In this document: positions 10,259-20,200 of the stretch, one piece after another | Position numbering within the stretch: position 1 is the first letter of the stretch | How the letters are laid out: every line of letters starts with the position of its first letter | From: Xenoacremonium recifei | Taxonomy: Eukaryota > Ascomycota > Sordariomycetes > Hypocreales > Nectriaceae | Assembly: GCA_012184525.1 (NCBI GenBank) | Contig: WOFQ01000044.1 | Span: 1 to 64,000 of the forward strand | DNA: 64,000 nt | Direction of reading: 5' to 3' | Program-made: the position numbers and the translations under genes | Notes under the pieces: model-generated | Seen by the model: only the letters and a program-made list of their open reading frames with translations | Databases searched by the model: none | What the model was told of the DNA's origin: nothing

Positions 10259-12186
10259 TCATTTCTCTGGAACAGTAGGGCCGACGGAAGCCCAAGCATC
10301 GCAGCGTGAGCCTCGACCGCCTTCCCAGGAGTACCCATCTACAAGAGCCCATGCCGCGGATAGTCCCGGCTCAGTGTATTGCGTAACTGTAACTGAGCTT
10401 TGGGCATAATTCATCTGCACTTGAACCTCGACGCCCCCGGTCATGTTAAGATTCAGCATCGAGGAACCCCCTGCGCCGCCTGACCATGTAGACCACTTAT
10501 CCGAGCCAGCTGCCTCGAAAGCACCGTTGACACCGTTAGTGCCCGCCAGTTGAGCAATAGTGTCGGTGGATAGGGTTGGGTCGTTATTGATGATGAAGTT
10601 CCCCATGATTAGCTGCACGCCCAAGCGGAACTCGTCCGTCATGGTGCCCGTGCCTGGAGAAATGGCGGTCGCTGAATAGTAAGCATCGAGATCAGCGCCA
10701 TGCTCTGATGGAGGCACAGAAAACTGGTAGTGCCAGGCTTGGCCTCCCATCACAGGGCGGCCGAAAGAGCTGGCTAGCCAGTATGAGGGACAGACGAATG
10801 TAGTCTCGGCGTATAGGTTAATGGCACTCTGTTGATATCCTACCGCAAACGACGATTGGTTGAGCGCGTTTGGGCCGCTATCGCCCAGTGTCGCAAACAG
10901 AGGGGCATTGGCGGTGACCGGTGCAATGGCATATGTCTCGGCGACATTGTTGAGTTCATCTTGACCCATCAGCGGGAAGACGCTGGTGACCCAGTTGTCA
11001 AAGTCTTGAGCATCTGTTATGGTAGGAGTGACGAAGGAGGGGCCTTCATTGGCATTGTTCTTCTCCGTGTTAGTAGATACTTTCATGAATTCCAAACATG
11101 TCTTACCCCCGTTAGAATGCGGGCGCCGTTGACCAAGCCTTTCAACAACTGGTCAGAGGGGAGATGGCGCAAGTAGTCACCGTCTGTCACGGGTAGGAAA
11201 GCCCAAGTGCCATACTTTCCGACGCTGTTAACCTGCTGGTTCGCGTTTTGAAGTGTCGTAGTGTCAGCCGCCTGGAGGCAGGCGAAGACGGTAGCATTGT
11301 CAGCCGGTGCAGATTCATCAAGACACCCTGCAGCCACAGCAAAGGCGGCAAACGTCGACTCTGAAAAAGGTCCGTTGTAATCATACTGCTGCGGCAGATA
11401 GGGGCTTGCTGCAATGGCGTTTTGGAATAGGCTGGTGCCCCAGGCACCGTCCTGGCCTAGAACGAGAGTCATGACCGAACCACCACCCGCGGACTCGCCC
11501 ATTATGGTGACGCGACTAGGATCACCACCGAAGCTGCTGATGTGATTGTGTACCCATAGAAGCGCCGCATGCTGGTCCCAAAGGCCGGCATTGGCTGTAC
11601 CTCTCCCACTCATCGCCGCGGCCGAGAGGAAGCCGAAGGCCCCGAGACGATACTGAATTGCGACGTAAATGAAGCCGTTGCCGTTGTTTGCAATCATCTC
11701 CGAGTAGTCAGCGTTGCCCGCGCCACCCCCGTAGCCACCGCCATGGATTACGATGAGTACAGGCAGGTCTTGGGCGTCAGGAGGTGCGATAACGGATAGG
11801 TACAGACAGTCTTCGTTGCCGTACCAGCTCGACGAAGGAGTGAATGGGGCCTGTGGAGATTGAGGACATGCTGGTGGGAAGTCCGTGGTCAACGTCACAG
11901 TGGCTGTCTGTGTTGGTGGCGGCTGAGGTTTCTGCCAGCGAAGATTTTCGACAGGAGGCGCAGCATATTGCATGCCCCTAAAGTTGTTCAAGCCAGTGGT
12001 AGCATCTGTGTAACCGGTGTAGCTGGCGTATCCAAGGTTGACCGTCAATGGGTTGCCAGTTCTAGGGTTATTTGTATTCAACTTCGCATCAACGGGTGTA
12101 GGGCTTCCCAGAGCCTGGAAGGGGACGGCGAGCTTCAAGAACCATGAGGCCGCTGCAGCCAGTGAACTTGTCGAATATCGAGCCAT
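10259..12186 (-). CDS. secreted type-B carboxylesterase/lipase, 626 aa
   Basis: An alpha/beta-hydrolase that cleaves carboxylic esters. Two exons: 12186-11107 and 11059-10259, with one 47-nt intron in phase 0 just before NNANEG. A hydrophobic N-terminus (about residues 1-27, ending ..ALGS) suggests secretion. The family marks are complete: the oxyanion HGGGYGGG (149-155), EDCLYL (125-130), the nucleophile elbow GESAGG with Ser232, the catalytic Glu365 in NNANEG and His480 in SEHGAD. The length suits fungal type-B esterases, a family that includes cholinesterase-like, feruloyl and triacylglycerol enzymes; the sequence alone does not tell which ester is used. Proximity to choline oxidase makes a choline ester an interesting but unproven candidate. 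Confidence 0.9.
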
Positions 12187-13109
12187 GACAAATGCGACGT
12201 ACCGCTTGGGGTATTAGTCACCAGGCTACGAGAACACTTAAAACACTTCATACATCTAAAAAGATAAGGACAAGACTTCCATGACTGTCCCAAGACCTGT
12301 AGCCCGTCTTTATACAAACTTTGAACGAAAGGAGGGTACTTGGGCAGCAGATCCTGGCTTCGTTGTGGTAGGAAGTTGGCCCGACGCAAAACCTCTTCTA
12401 ATGAATCCATACAGAAACATTGCTTTCGGGAGATCTCATGGCGAACATCCGGTGAGCCGTTATTGAATGATCCTTTCACGATCGGGACCTGCCATAAGAG
12501 GAAAACGCAGATTTGATTTCTCGGAGTTTGAATCAAGACTGGTCTTCGAAGGATTCTCGAATCCGGGGTAAATCCACTCCAACGCATCGATTGGCGACGC
12601 CCATGGGGTGATGATCGGTATTAAGCCGGTCAGGATGCACGTGGCTCGGGCTATCTCCAGACGAACCATCGCTTCAAGCTCTTAACTAAAGCGAAAGGCC
12701 CCGTTCAGTCATGCGGAGAAGCTGGGATCTCGTTATGCCCTAGTTCAGCTGCGGTTTAGATCCAGATGACAGGTTACCCTGGAATCTGGGGCATGACATG
12801 GCTGGGAAAATCCAGCCCTTGTTGAACACTCTAATATCTCAATTCGCTAAAAACAGGGGATTTACTAAATTACAATTTGTTGTTAATCCATATCATTGAT
12901 CCAAGTCATCGGGCACCCACCGGAGACGGGGAATTGTCTACTAAGATAACTAAAATTCCTAAGCTAAGTCTGCGAGTAGTGCTTCACCTAAAGCTGAAAA
13001 TTGAACATGAGGCAAATTTAAAGCCTGTTGATATTGTAATTTTTCCTCATCGCTAATAAATATTGCAAAGTGAAATCCTAAACTTCATACAAAAAGGGCC
13101 TATTTGCGC
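12187..13109. other. intergenic, 0.9 kb
   Basis: This is the promoter region of the carboxylesterase and the 3' region of the aldehyde dehydrogenase. The part at 12830-13100 is locally AT-richer. No gene or repeat was recognised. Confidence 0.55.
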
Positions 13110-14636
13110 TCAGAGCTTGGCAAACACTCCTTTACAGGCCCCCTTTCCAAGTTGGACCAGTGTGCTCTTCGTCCTCATGTAAGCCTGGATTCCCTCATGT
13201 CCGTTCTCGAGACCGATCCCACTCATCTTCCAGCCTCCGACAGGCATCTCAGCTGGTGACTCTCCCCAGGTATTGATCCAAGTGATGCCGGCATCCAGTT
13301 GCCGGATCACTTCATGGGCGAGCCCAACATCAGAAGCCACAACACCGGCGGCCAACCCCATAGGCGTGTTGTTTGCCCGCTTGATCAGTTGCGGGAGCCA
13401 CTTGTCTCGAGGCAGGGACTCAGTCTTGTACGGAAGAATGCACATGACAGGGCCGAAGATCTCTTCCGTCGCTACCCTCATCTCATCTTTGCAGTTGGTG
13501 AAGATGACAGGAGGAACCCAAAAACCGTCGGCAGTGGGTTTGACACTCTGAGCATCAGCCGCGCCGTCATACAGCACAGTCGCGCCATCAACCTCTCGAC
13601 CGTGTTTTATGTACATGTTGACTTTGTCACGCTGTGCGGCACTGACCATGGGCCCAAAGTTGGTGGTCTCGTCTCTGGGAAGACCCATTCTGATTCCTTC
13701 GCGACACCTTTTGATCAAGGCCTCCTCAACCCGGCTTAGAAGAGTGTCTGGGACGAAGACACGAGTACCATTCGTGCAAACCTGCCCAGTCGAGAAGAAG
13801 TTGGCGACCATAGCAACATCAGCTGCTTCATCGACGTCCGCATCGGGAAGCACGACCAATGGGCTCTTGCCACCCAATTCCATGGTGATGCCTTTCATGC
13901 CCTTTGCGGCCTCGCTAGCAACTTTGCTACCGGTGCTCACCTGGCCCGTGAAGCTGACCTTGGCGATGCCCTCATGGGCCACCAAAGGTGCGCCTGCACT
14001 GGGACCGTCGCCGTAGACAACGTTGAAGACACCTGGAGGCAGGCCGGCTTCGATGTAGATCTGTGCGAGGGTGTTTCCGTGAAGAGGGGTCACCTCGCTG
14101 GGCTTGTAAACCATGCAGTTCCCGGCGGCCAAGCACGGAGCAGACTTCCAAAGGGCAATCTGAATAGGATAGTTCCAGGCCCCAATGCCGGCACAGACGC
14201 CCAGTGGCTCATGGCTCGTGAGCACGAAAGCATCCTCCCGTAGACGAGTATGTTGACCTGGAAGGCTGCCAGCAGCCATATGAGCATAATACTCGAGAAC
14301 ATCCGCTCCGGTGACAACATCGACTGTAGATGTCTCTGACCAGGCTTTGCCTGTATCCAAGGTCTCGGTGAGAGCAATCTCGTCATTGCGCTCACGAAGG
14401 ATGGCCGCCGCCTTGAGTAGGATGGCAGCGCGGCGAGGCGCCGGAGTCTGAGACCATGAAGGGAAAGCGGCCTGAGCAGAGGCTATCGCTTCGTTGAGCT
14501 GGGTTGATGTAGTTGTGTGGATAGTTGCCAATGGCTTTCCTGTGCTGGGGTCGACAGATGTGAAGGTATTAGACCCAGACGACTCTGGCTGGGGCTTCCC
14601 CGAGTGGAAGGTGTGGACAGTAGCCGAATAAGTCAT
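13110..14636 (-). CDS. betaine-aldehyde dehydrogenase, 508 aa, peroxisomal signal AKL
   Basis: It oxidises betaine aldehyde to glycine betaine with NAD(P)+. This is a single uninterrupted exon of the usual ALDH length. Visible motifs are GAWNYPIQ (153-159), YKPSEVTP (177-184), FTGQVSTG (229-236), the general base Glu253 in MELGGKSP and the nucleophile Cys287 in GQVCTNGTR. MELGGKSP together with GQVCTNGTRVFV resembles betaine-aldehyde dehydrogenases more than generic ALDHs. The last three residues, AKL, are a canonical type-1 peroxisomal targeting signal. It is divergent from the choline oxidase gene across 2.5 kb, and the two enzymes catalyse consecutive steps. Substrate assignment rests on motifs plus neighbour, so another omega-amino aldehyde is possible. 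Confidence 0.9.
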   Translation of the reverse strand: MTYSATVHTFHSGKPQPESSGSNTFTSVDPSTGKPLATIHTTTSTQLNEAIASAQAAFPSWSQTPAPRRAAILLKAAAILRERNDEIALTETLDTGKAWSETSTVDVVTGADVLEYYAHMAAGSLPGQHTRLREDAFVLTSHEPLGVCAGIGAWNYPIQIALWKSAPCLAAGNCMVYKPSEVTPLHGNTLAQIYIEAGLPPGVFNVVYGDGPSAGAPLVAHEGIAKVSFTGQVSTGSKVASEAAKGMKGITMELGGKSPLVVLPDADVDEAADVAMVANFFSTGQVCTNGTRVFVPDTLLSRVEEALIKRCREGIRMGLPRDETTNFGPMVSAAQRDKVNMYIKHGREVDGATVLYDGAADAQSVKPTADGFWVPPVIFTNCKDEMRVATEEIFGPVMCILPYKTESLPRDKWLPQLIKRANNTPMGLAAGVVASDVGLAHEVIRQLDAGITWINTWGESPAEMPVGGWKMSGIGLENGHEGIQAYMRTKSTLVQLGKGACKGVFAKL

Positions 14637-17184
14637 TGCGGTGAGATTTGACTATCTTAGAGTCAAAGTGAGGCCGTGGTTGGTGAGTACGTGATGTCGG
14701 TGAGTGTGGCGGTCACCTTTGTCGAAGGGTGATTGAAGGGAGGCCCAGACCGTGGCTGAGTTCGACTCAGGTTTGAGACCACAGTGTAGGGCGACGGAAG
14801 TGATCTCGAGTCAAGTTCTGCTTGAGTGAAGGATTGTGAGAGCTTGCCTCGGGCTGGAAGGAGACGCTGGTCCAAATTGCGAGGCGATGGGATGGGGTGG
14901 CGTCCGTTGCCTACAAAGAGATGTGGTGGATTTCGTTGCCCGGCACCAGGATATGTCGGTGAATCCGGCGAAGACCAGGGATAAAACAACTACGTTGGAC
15001 TTAGTTTGTTGAAGAGGCAGGAAAACGTGGCTCGTGATCAGTGGCAAGGTTGAAGCAGCCAGAAAGGGTAGCGGGATGAGGAATTGGCGGGCTTCCCCGC
15101 GACGTCTGAACCGTATCTTTGGTATGGAGGTAGATTGTAGAGCACGCGAGGTATCGTCTACTTCCCAACCTTGGGCACAGCTCCGTCCCTCCCTCTCCGG
15201 GAGCCCACTTAGATAGTGTTAGCTTACCGAGGCCAGCACTTATGGGCGTTTTCGACGTAGATATTGCAGTTCGGATAACAGGATTGCGGATATCTTGTCG
15301 GTTTCGGGGCAAGAAAGTACATCATTCAAGGGCAGCCTGCACAGCTTCGGGCACATTGGCAACTGCCATATTCGCGTTGGGATATGGCCAACGGGACTTC
15401 AGATTCAGGCTGAGCAAGGATGGTTCGGAAAGCGGCGGATAGACTCTTAAAAAATGCAATCTTTCACCTTGATATGGAAATCGGCGCCCCAGCTGCGGTA
15501 GGATTGTTCAACTGTACGACGTCAGACGAGGGAAAAAACCTTAGCGAGAAAAATTGAGGCCTGTCTGCCAGCGCTGGGGCGCGACTGCCGTTGCACGCCG
15601 CGGGACAGCGGGGTCAAAGTGGGCTCTCACGTCATGCCCGGTGCCTGCAAACAGTTCCTTGGGGAAGGTGCCCTGCATTTTTTAGGGTTCGTGCGTCTGG
15701 CAGAGATCTATACCGTGCATCTGAGCTCTTGCCGCACTATACACTTCGATGCGGCCGCTCGTTCACTAACAGCTTCGAATTATCGACGACTTGTGAAGCC
15801 TAGGGACGGTTGTATCTTGTTCCACGCAAGATAGGAACAAAGATACCGTCTTATCGTTCTTTTGAGATAGGACGACGAAGGAATTGAGACAGAAAGACTA
15901 TTTCGACAGACTTTTTGCCGCAAACCTTGGTTCCCATATCTCCGTTTGCTTCTACGGTTTCGAGACGGAGACTGTGATACCGAGTGCACGGCCTGGGGAC
16001 GGCCTGGGGAAGGAACAGACCACCAATCCTCCTGCCTTACCGACGAATTGCCAACAAAATCCTATCCAGCCACATCCCATCCAATCCCCGTCTCATCAAC
16101 ACCAACCTCGTTCGCTTGCAACTTTACACGGCCTCTTGACGCCTTCGCCCGCCAGTTACGGTGCGTCCGGGGCTGGCGACGGTCTTGACTCAGAACGGCA
16201 GTTCAACCGCACGTCGCGGTCACTGGTGGAGCGGGGAAACGCGCCTCCCTTGCCGGGCTGCACCGTGCAGGGACCTGAACGCCCTGAATGCGACGTCTGA
16301 GACGGACTGGTTCAACGCAAAACCCGCAACGGCCAATGACGAGAGAGTGATTTTTGTTTGTTCGTTATCCCATGCAGCTAGCAAGATCTAACCTCGGGCA
16401 GAGTTGGTAAAGCTATCGCCGATCTTCTTGAACCTCTGACCACCGGCCACCGCCGTGCCACCGTCCGAAACGCTGCACAGCTCCCAGGACCAGGGTCCTG
16501 TCAGATTCTTCAGCCAGAACAGACCCTGACGACGATCCCTTGGCGCCAGAATGGGCCCTGGCCGTCGTAAACTTCGAGGCGCACGCGATGCCACCACCCA
16601 TCATTGCACAGTGCGCCCGCAACCTCCCCTCTGGCTGCCAATGGAAGTCGCTACACGTACGAGACAGACGGGGTGCTCCGTACTGAATACTTGGAATCGT
16701 GGGAAACGGCCCCGTCGCGGCTGGGGCGGGACCACGCCTCACCTTCCCCTGGACGCTCCAACACCAGCTCAGCCGCTCGGAGACGAGAGATACCAACGTC
16801 ACTGGCAGCGATTGTCAGGTACCGGGTACCACAACCACGCCGCAAAATGCGGACGAATGTAGCCACGGCTCCTGCGAGCTCTTCGGATGTAGGTAGATAA
16901 AGACGCTGATGAATGGTCCGAGTCGGTGAGACATGTAGCCCCCCCTCTCTATCTTCCGCAATCAGCCCTCTCCTAAACTCTCTTGGACTCTGACACGAGT
17001 AACTCATACGGTACGTCCCATAAAAGCTGGCGTTCTCCCTCTTCAAACTTTCCGGTCATTAACTCCAAACTCAAGACACCCTCAGAACATCTTGACCAGG
17101 TAGCTGAGAGTCATTGGCTAGATTCGTCCTTTGATCCCTTCGTACTTCACCTTGCCTGGACATTGACCTTCTCCTCCTATCACC
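14637..17184. promoter_or_regulatory. 2.5 kb divergent intergenic region between betaine-aldehyde dehydrogenase and choline oxidase
   Basis: The two glycine-betaine genes are transcribed away from each other from this region, so it must hold both promoters. Several frames of 60-140 codons run through it on both strands, but none has family motifs or convincing composition. The last ~80 bp before the choline oxidase start are pyrimidine-rich and the start sits in CACCATGAC, typical of fungal leaders. No known operator was recognised. Confidence 0.5.
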
Positions 17185-18819
17185 ATGACTACCCAAAGCC
17201 TCCCCTCAAATGCCAAGTCCGCGTATGACTACATCATCATCGGCGGTGGCACGGCTGGCTGTGTCTTGGCCTCCAGGCTCTCTAGCTACCTGCCCGAGCG
17301 CAAGGTTCTGATGATCGAGGCTGGTCCCTCCGACTTCAACCTGAGCACCGTTCTTAACCTCCGAGAATGGCTCTCTCTGCTCGGTGGTGATCTCGACTAT
17401 GATTACGGGACTACCGAGCAGCCCATGGGCAACAGCCACATTCGACACTCCCGAGCCAAGGTTCTTGGAGGATGCTCATCCCACAACACCCTCATTTCGT
17501 TCCGGCCCTTCAGGCATGACATGGAACGCTGGGTGGCCCAGGGATGCCGTGGCTGGGACTTCGACACTATGATGCGCCATGTCGACAACCTTCGTAACTC
17601 GATTCAGCCCGTCCATGCCCGCCATCGCAACCAGCTCTGCAAGGACTGGGTCCAGTCCTGCTCTGAGGCCATGGGCATCCCAATCATCCCCGACTTCAAC
17701 GCCGAAATCGCCTCCAAGGGCCAGCTGACCCAGGGAGTCGGCTTCTTCTCAGTCTCGTACAATCCTGATGATGGCAAGCGAAGCAGTGCTTCAGTTGCTT
17801 ACATCCATCCCATCCTGCGAGGCGACGAGCGACGTCCCAATCTCACCGTCCTGACCGAGGCTCATGTTTCCAAGATCCTCGTGGAGAACGATGTTGCCAC
17901 TGCTGTTGCTGTGACTCTCAAGTCTGGTGAGAAGCACGTGCTGCAAGCCCGCAAGGAGTTTGTTCTCTGTGCAGGCGCTGTCGATACGCCGCGTCTGATG
18001 CTGCACTCTGGTCTTGGTCCCCGCGGCCAGTTGGAGGACCTGGGCATTCCCGTCGTCAAGGACATCCCTGGTGTCGGCGAGAACCTCTTGGATCACCCTG
18101 AGAGCATCATCATGTGGGAGCTGAACAAGCCCGTGCCTGAGAACCAGACCACCATGGACTCTGACGCTGGCATTTTCCTGCGTCGGGAGCCCACCAACGC
18201 GGCTGGCAACGATGGCGATGCCGCAGACATCATGATGCACTGCTACCAAATTCCCTTCACTTTGAACACGGCACGTCTTGGATACCCTCTCATCAAGGAC
18301 CGATATGCCTTCTGCATGACGCCCAACATCCCCCGACCCCGGTCTCGCGGCCGTATCTACCTCACCTCGGCTGATCCCAGCGTCAAGCCCGCGCTCGACT
18401 TCCGGTATTTCACTGACCCCGAGGGTTACGATGCTGCGACGCTGGTGGCTGGTTTCAAGGCTGCTCGCAAGATTGCGCAGCAGAGCCCCTTCAAGGAATG
18501 GCTCAAGGAGGAGGTTGCTCCCGGTCCCAAGATCCAGACCGATGAGGAGATTAGCGAGTACGCTCGACGTGTGGCCCACACCGTCTACCACCCTGCCGGA
18601 ACTACCAAGATGGGCGACGTTGATAACGACAAGATGGCCGTTGTCAACCACGAGCTGAAGGTTCGGGGCATCGGCAAACTGCGCATTGCTGATGCTGGTG
18701 TCTTCCCAGACATGCCGACCATCAACCCCATGGTCACTGTTTTGGCTATTGGTGAGCGCATCGCAGAGCTTATCGCAATGGAGGAGGGCTGGAAGCCCGA
18801 TACCCGATCCCGCCTGTGA
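17185..18819 (+). CDS. choline oxidase (GMC flavoprotein), 544 aa, peroxisomal signal SRL
   Basis: It oxidises choline with O2 to betaine aldehyde and on to glycine betaine, producing H2O2. It is a single exon. The N-terminal FAD dinucleotide fold reads YDYIIIGGGTAGCVLASRL (residues 14-32). The GMC motif ends in GGCSSHN, placing His100 where choline oxidases carry the histidine covalently linked to FAD. DHPES holds Glu306, a plausible equivalent of the choline-binding Glu312 of the Arthrobacter enzyme. The C-terminal catalytic pair is His469 in YHPAGTTKMG and Asn514 in INPMVT. The final residues SRL form a type-1 peroxisomal signal, matching AKL on the divergent aldehyde dehydrogenase and fitting a catalase-containing compartment for the peroxide formed. 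Alternative GMC substrates are less likely given GGCSSHN. Confidence 0.9.
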   Translation: MTTQSLPSNAKSAYDYIIIGGGTAGCVLASRLSSYLPERKVLMIEAGPSDFNLSTVLNLREWLSLLGGDLDYDYGTTEQPMGNSHIRHSRAKVLGGCSSHNTLISFRPFRHDMERWVAQGCRGWDFDTMMRHVDNLRNSIQPVHARHRNQLCKDWVQSCSEAMGIPIIPDFNAEIASKGQLTQGVGFFSVSYNPDDGKRSSASVAYIHPILRGDERRPNLTVLTEAHVSKILVENDVATAVAVTLKSGEKHVLQARKEFVLCAGAVDTPRLMLHSGLGPRGQLEDLGIPVVKDIPGVGENLLDHPESIIMWELNKPVPENQTTMDSDAGIFLRREPTNAAGNDGDAADIMMHCYQIPFTLNTARLGYPLIKDRYAFCMTPNIPRPRSRGRIYLTSADPSVKPALDFRYFTDPEGYDAATLVAGFKAARKIAQQSPFKEWLKEEVAPGPKIQTDEEISEYARRVAHTVYHPAGTTKMGDVDNDKMAVVNHELKVRGIGKLRIADAGVFPDMPTINPMVTVLAIGERIAELIAMEEGWKPDTRSRL

Positions 18820-20200
18820 GCGACAATCTATGAAGGTGTGGCGAATTCGAAGCTTGCAATGGAATCGCAGTGCGCCATTCCAAGAGATGCGGAGAATCAG
18901 GAGTTCTTATGCGTATGTTATGCTTGGGAAATGATTTTGCCTTGACGGATTACGAAACTTTGGACGACCACTGAAAGATACCGAAGCGATAAGATGAGGG
19001 AGCGAGATATGTAAAGCAAGGCAAAGTGCCTGAGAAGATTGATAAGAATTGAGCGACATTTGATAGCGTGACAAATCATCCTTGAAGAAAAAAGACCCTC
19101 ACAATGTTCCAGTCCGATAGTGATGAGCCGTGCCCGTGAGAGTATCGGAGCGGGAGCCCGAGCGAGTCTGGGAAATTATCGATCCGAACATGGTCCGGCG
19201 GGATGCTTTGGTTCAGCGCGGGCCCACAAATCCGGTATCAAGACGCGGGCTGAGCGGGCCGGCGGCCGAACAAGCGCCGTAGAGATCCGGAGGTGGAAAG
19301 ATATCGAAGAGCCTTTCAAAAGACATTTAGGAGTTATTGAGAGCCAATTTCCAGTTACTGAAGGTTCATATGTGAGTTCAACAAAGATTTGGGGAAGACG
19401 ATGGGATGGGCGGGTCAAATATGCATCGGATTGCCTGACCCTGCCACGAACATGGTTCTCCAGTAACAAGGGTTGGTTGACAAGACGCAGGTGGGAGACG
19501 CGGGATCCGCTGGCGCGACGGATGCAAGATCCCAAGCTCATATGTCCAATCCACGCCATAATCGACAGGATATGATGAGATCATATCGAAAGATCTATTC
19601 CTAGCAGGTAGTGGACAAAATGAGACCCTCTGGGTTTCTCGAGGAAGACAGGGGCGTTCACATCCAATGGGGGCGCACCGGGGATGTCGGCGCGGGGTCT
19701 GGAGCACCGTCGGGCCAGAGCTGGCGGATGTGAGGGCCGAAAAGCGCGGCAGCTGTTCCACCAGGGACTAGTTTGGCAACCCGCGACGCCTTTTGGCTAA
19801 TACGGAGAGGCAAGCCGGGAGATTCGATTCAGGCGCCGCCGTGCCTGTTGTGCCGTTGGTTGTTTATATACCTAGGTGTCCTTCTTGATGCGTAGGTAGG
19901 AACATAATGAAACGGACGGGAACCGTGACAATCGAAGACTGGCGCATGTCGCAAAAGTCGAAAACGCCATCGAAGGGCATCAAAGGAACTCCCTTCTCTT
20001 GACATCTCCCGGCCAATTCTGAAAACTCGCAACTCCAGCAGTTGACGAAAGATTGTCGATTTCCAGTGACTTTACCTCTGCTTCTGAATCTTTCGATCGA
20101 AATGTTATACCAGGGAGAAGCGGCTGGAAAATCGCAAACCGAATAACCTAGGGGGCCAGTCGAACAGGACAACTTCACGCGACAGACAGGACTCCAAATC
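18820..20200. other. intergenic, 1.4 kb
   Basis: This is the 3' region of choline oxidase and upstream region of the DUF1479 gene. A 151-codon frame at 19120-19575 (+) is mirrored by one on the other strand and shows no family motifs, so I leave it uncalled. Confidence 0.5.

Noticed and set aside
12135..12669. Minus-strand frames of 150 and 69 codons just upstream of the carboxylesterase
   Set aside because: They overlap the esterase start in a different frame, contain no motif and read as leader sequence.
17791..18651. A 286-codon minus-strand frame
   Set aside because: It is antisense to the choline oxidase, whose motifs and codon pattern are clear; the antisense translation has no recognisable domain.
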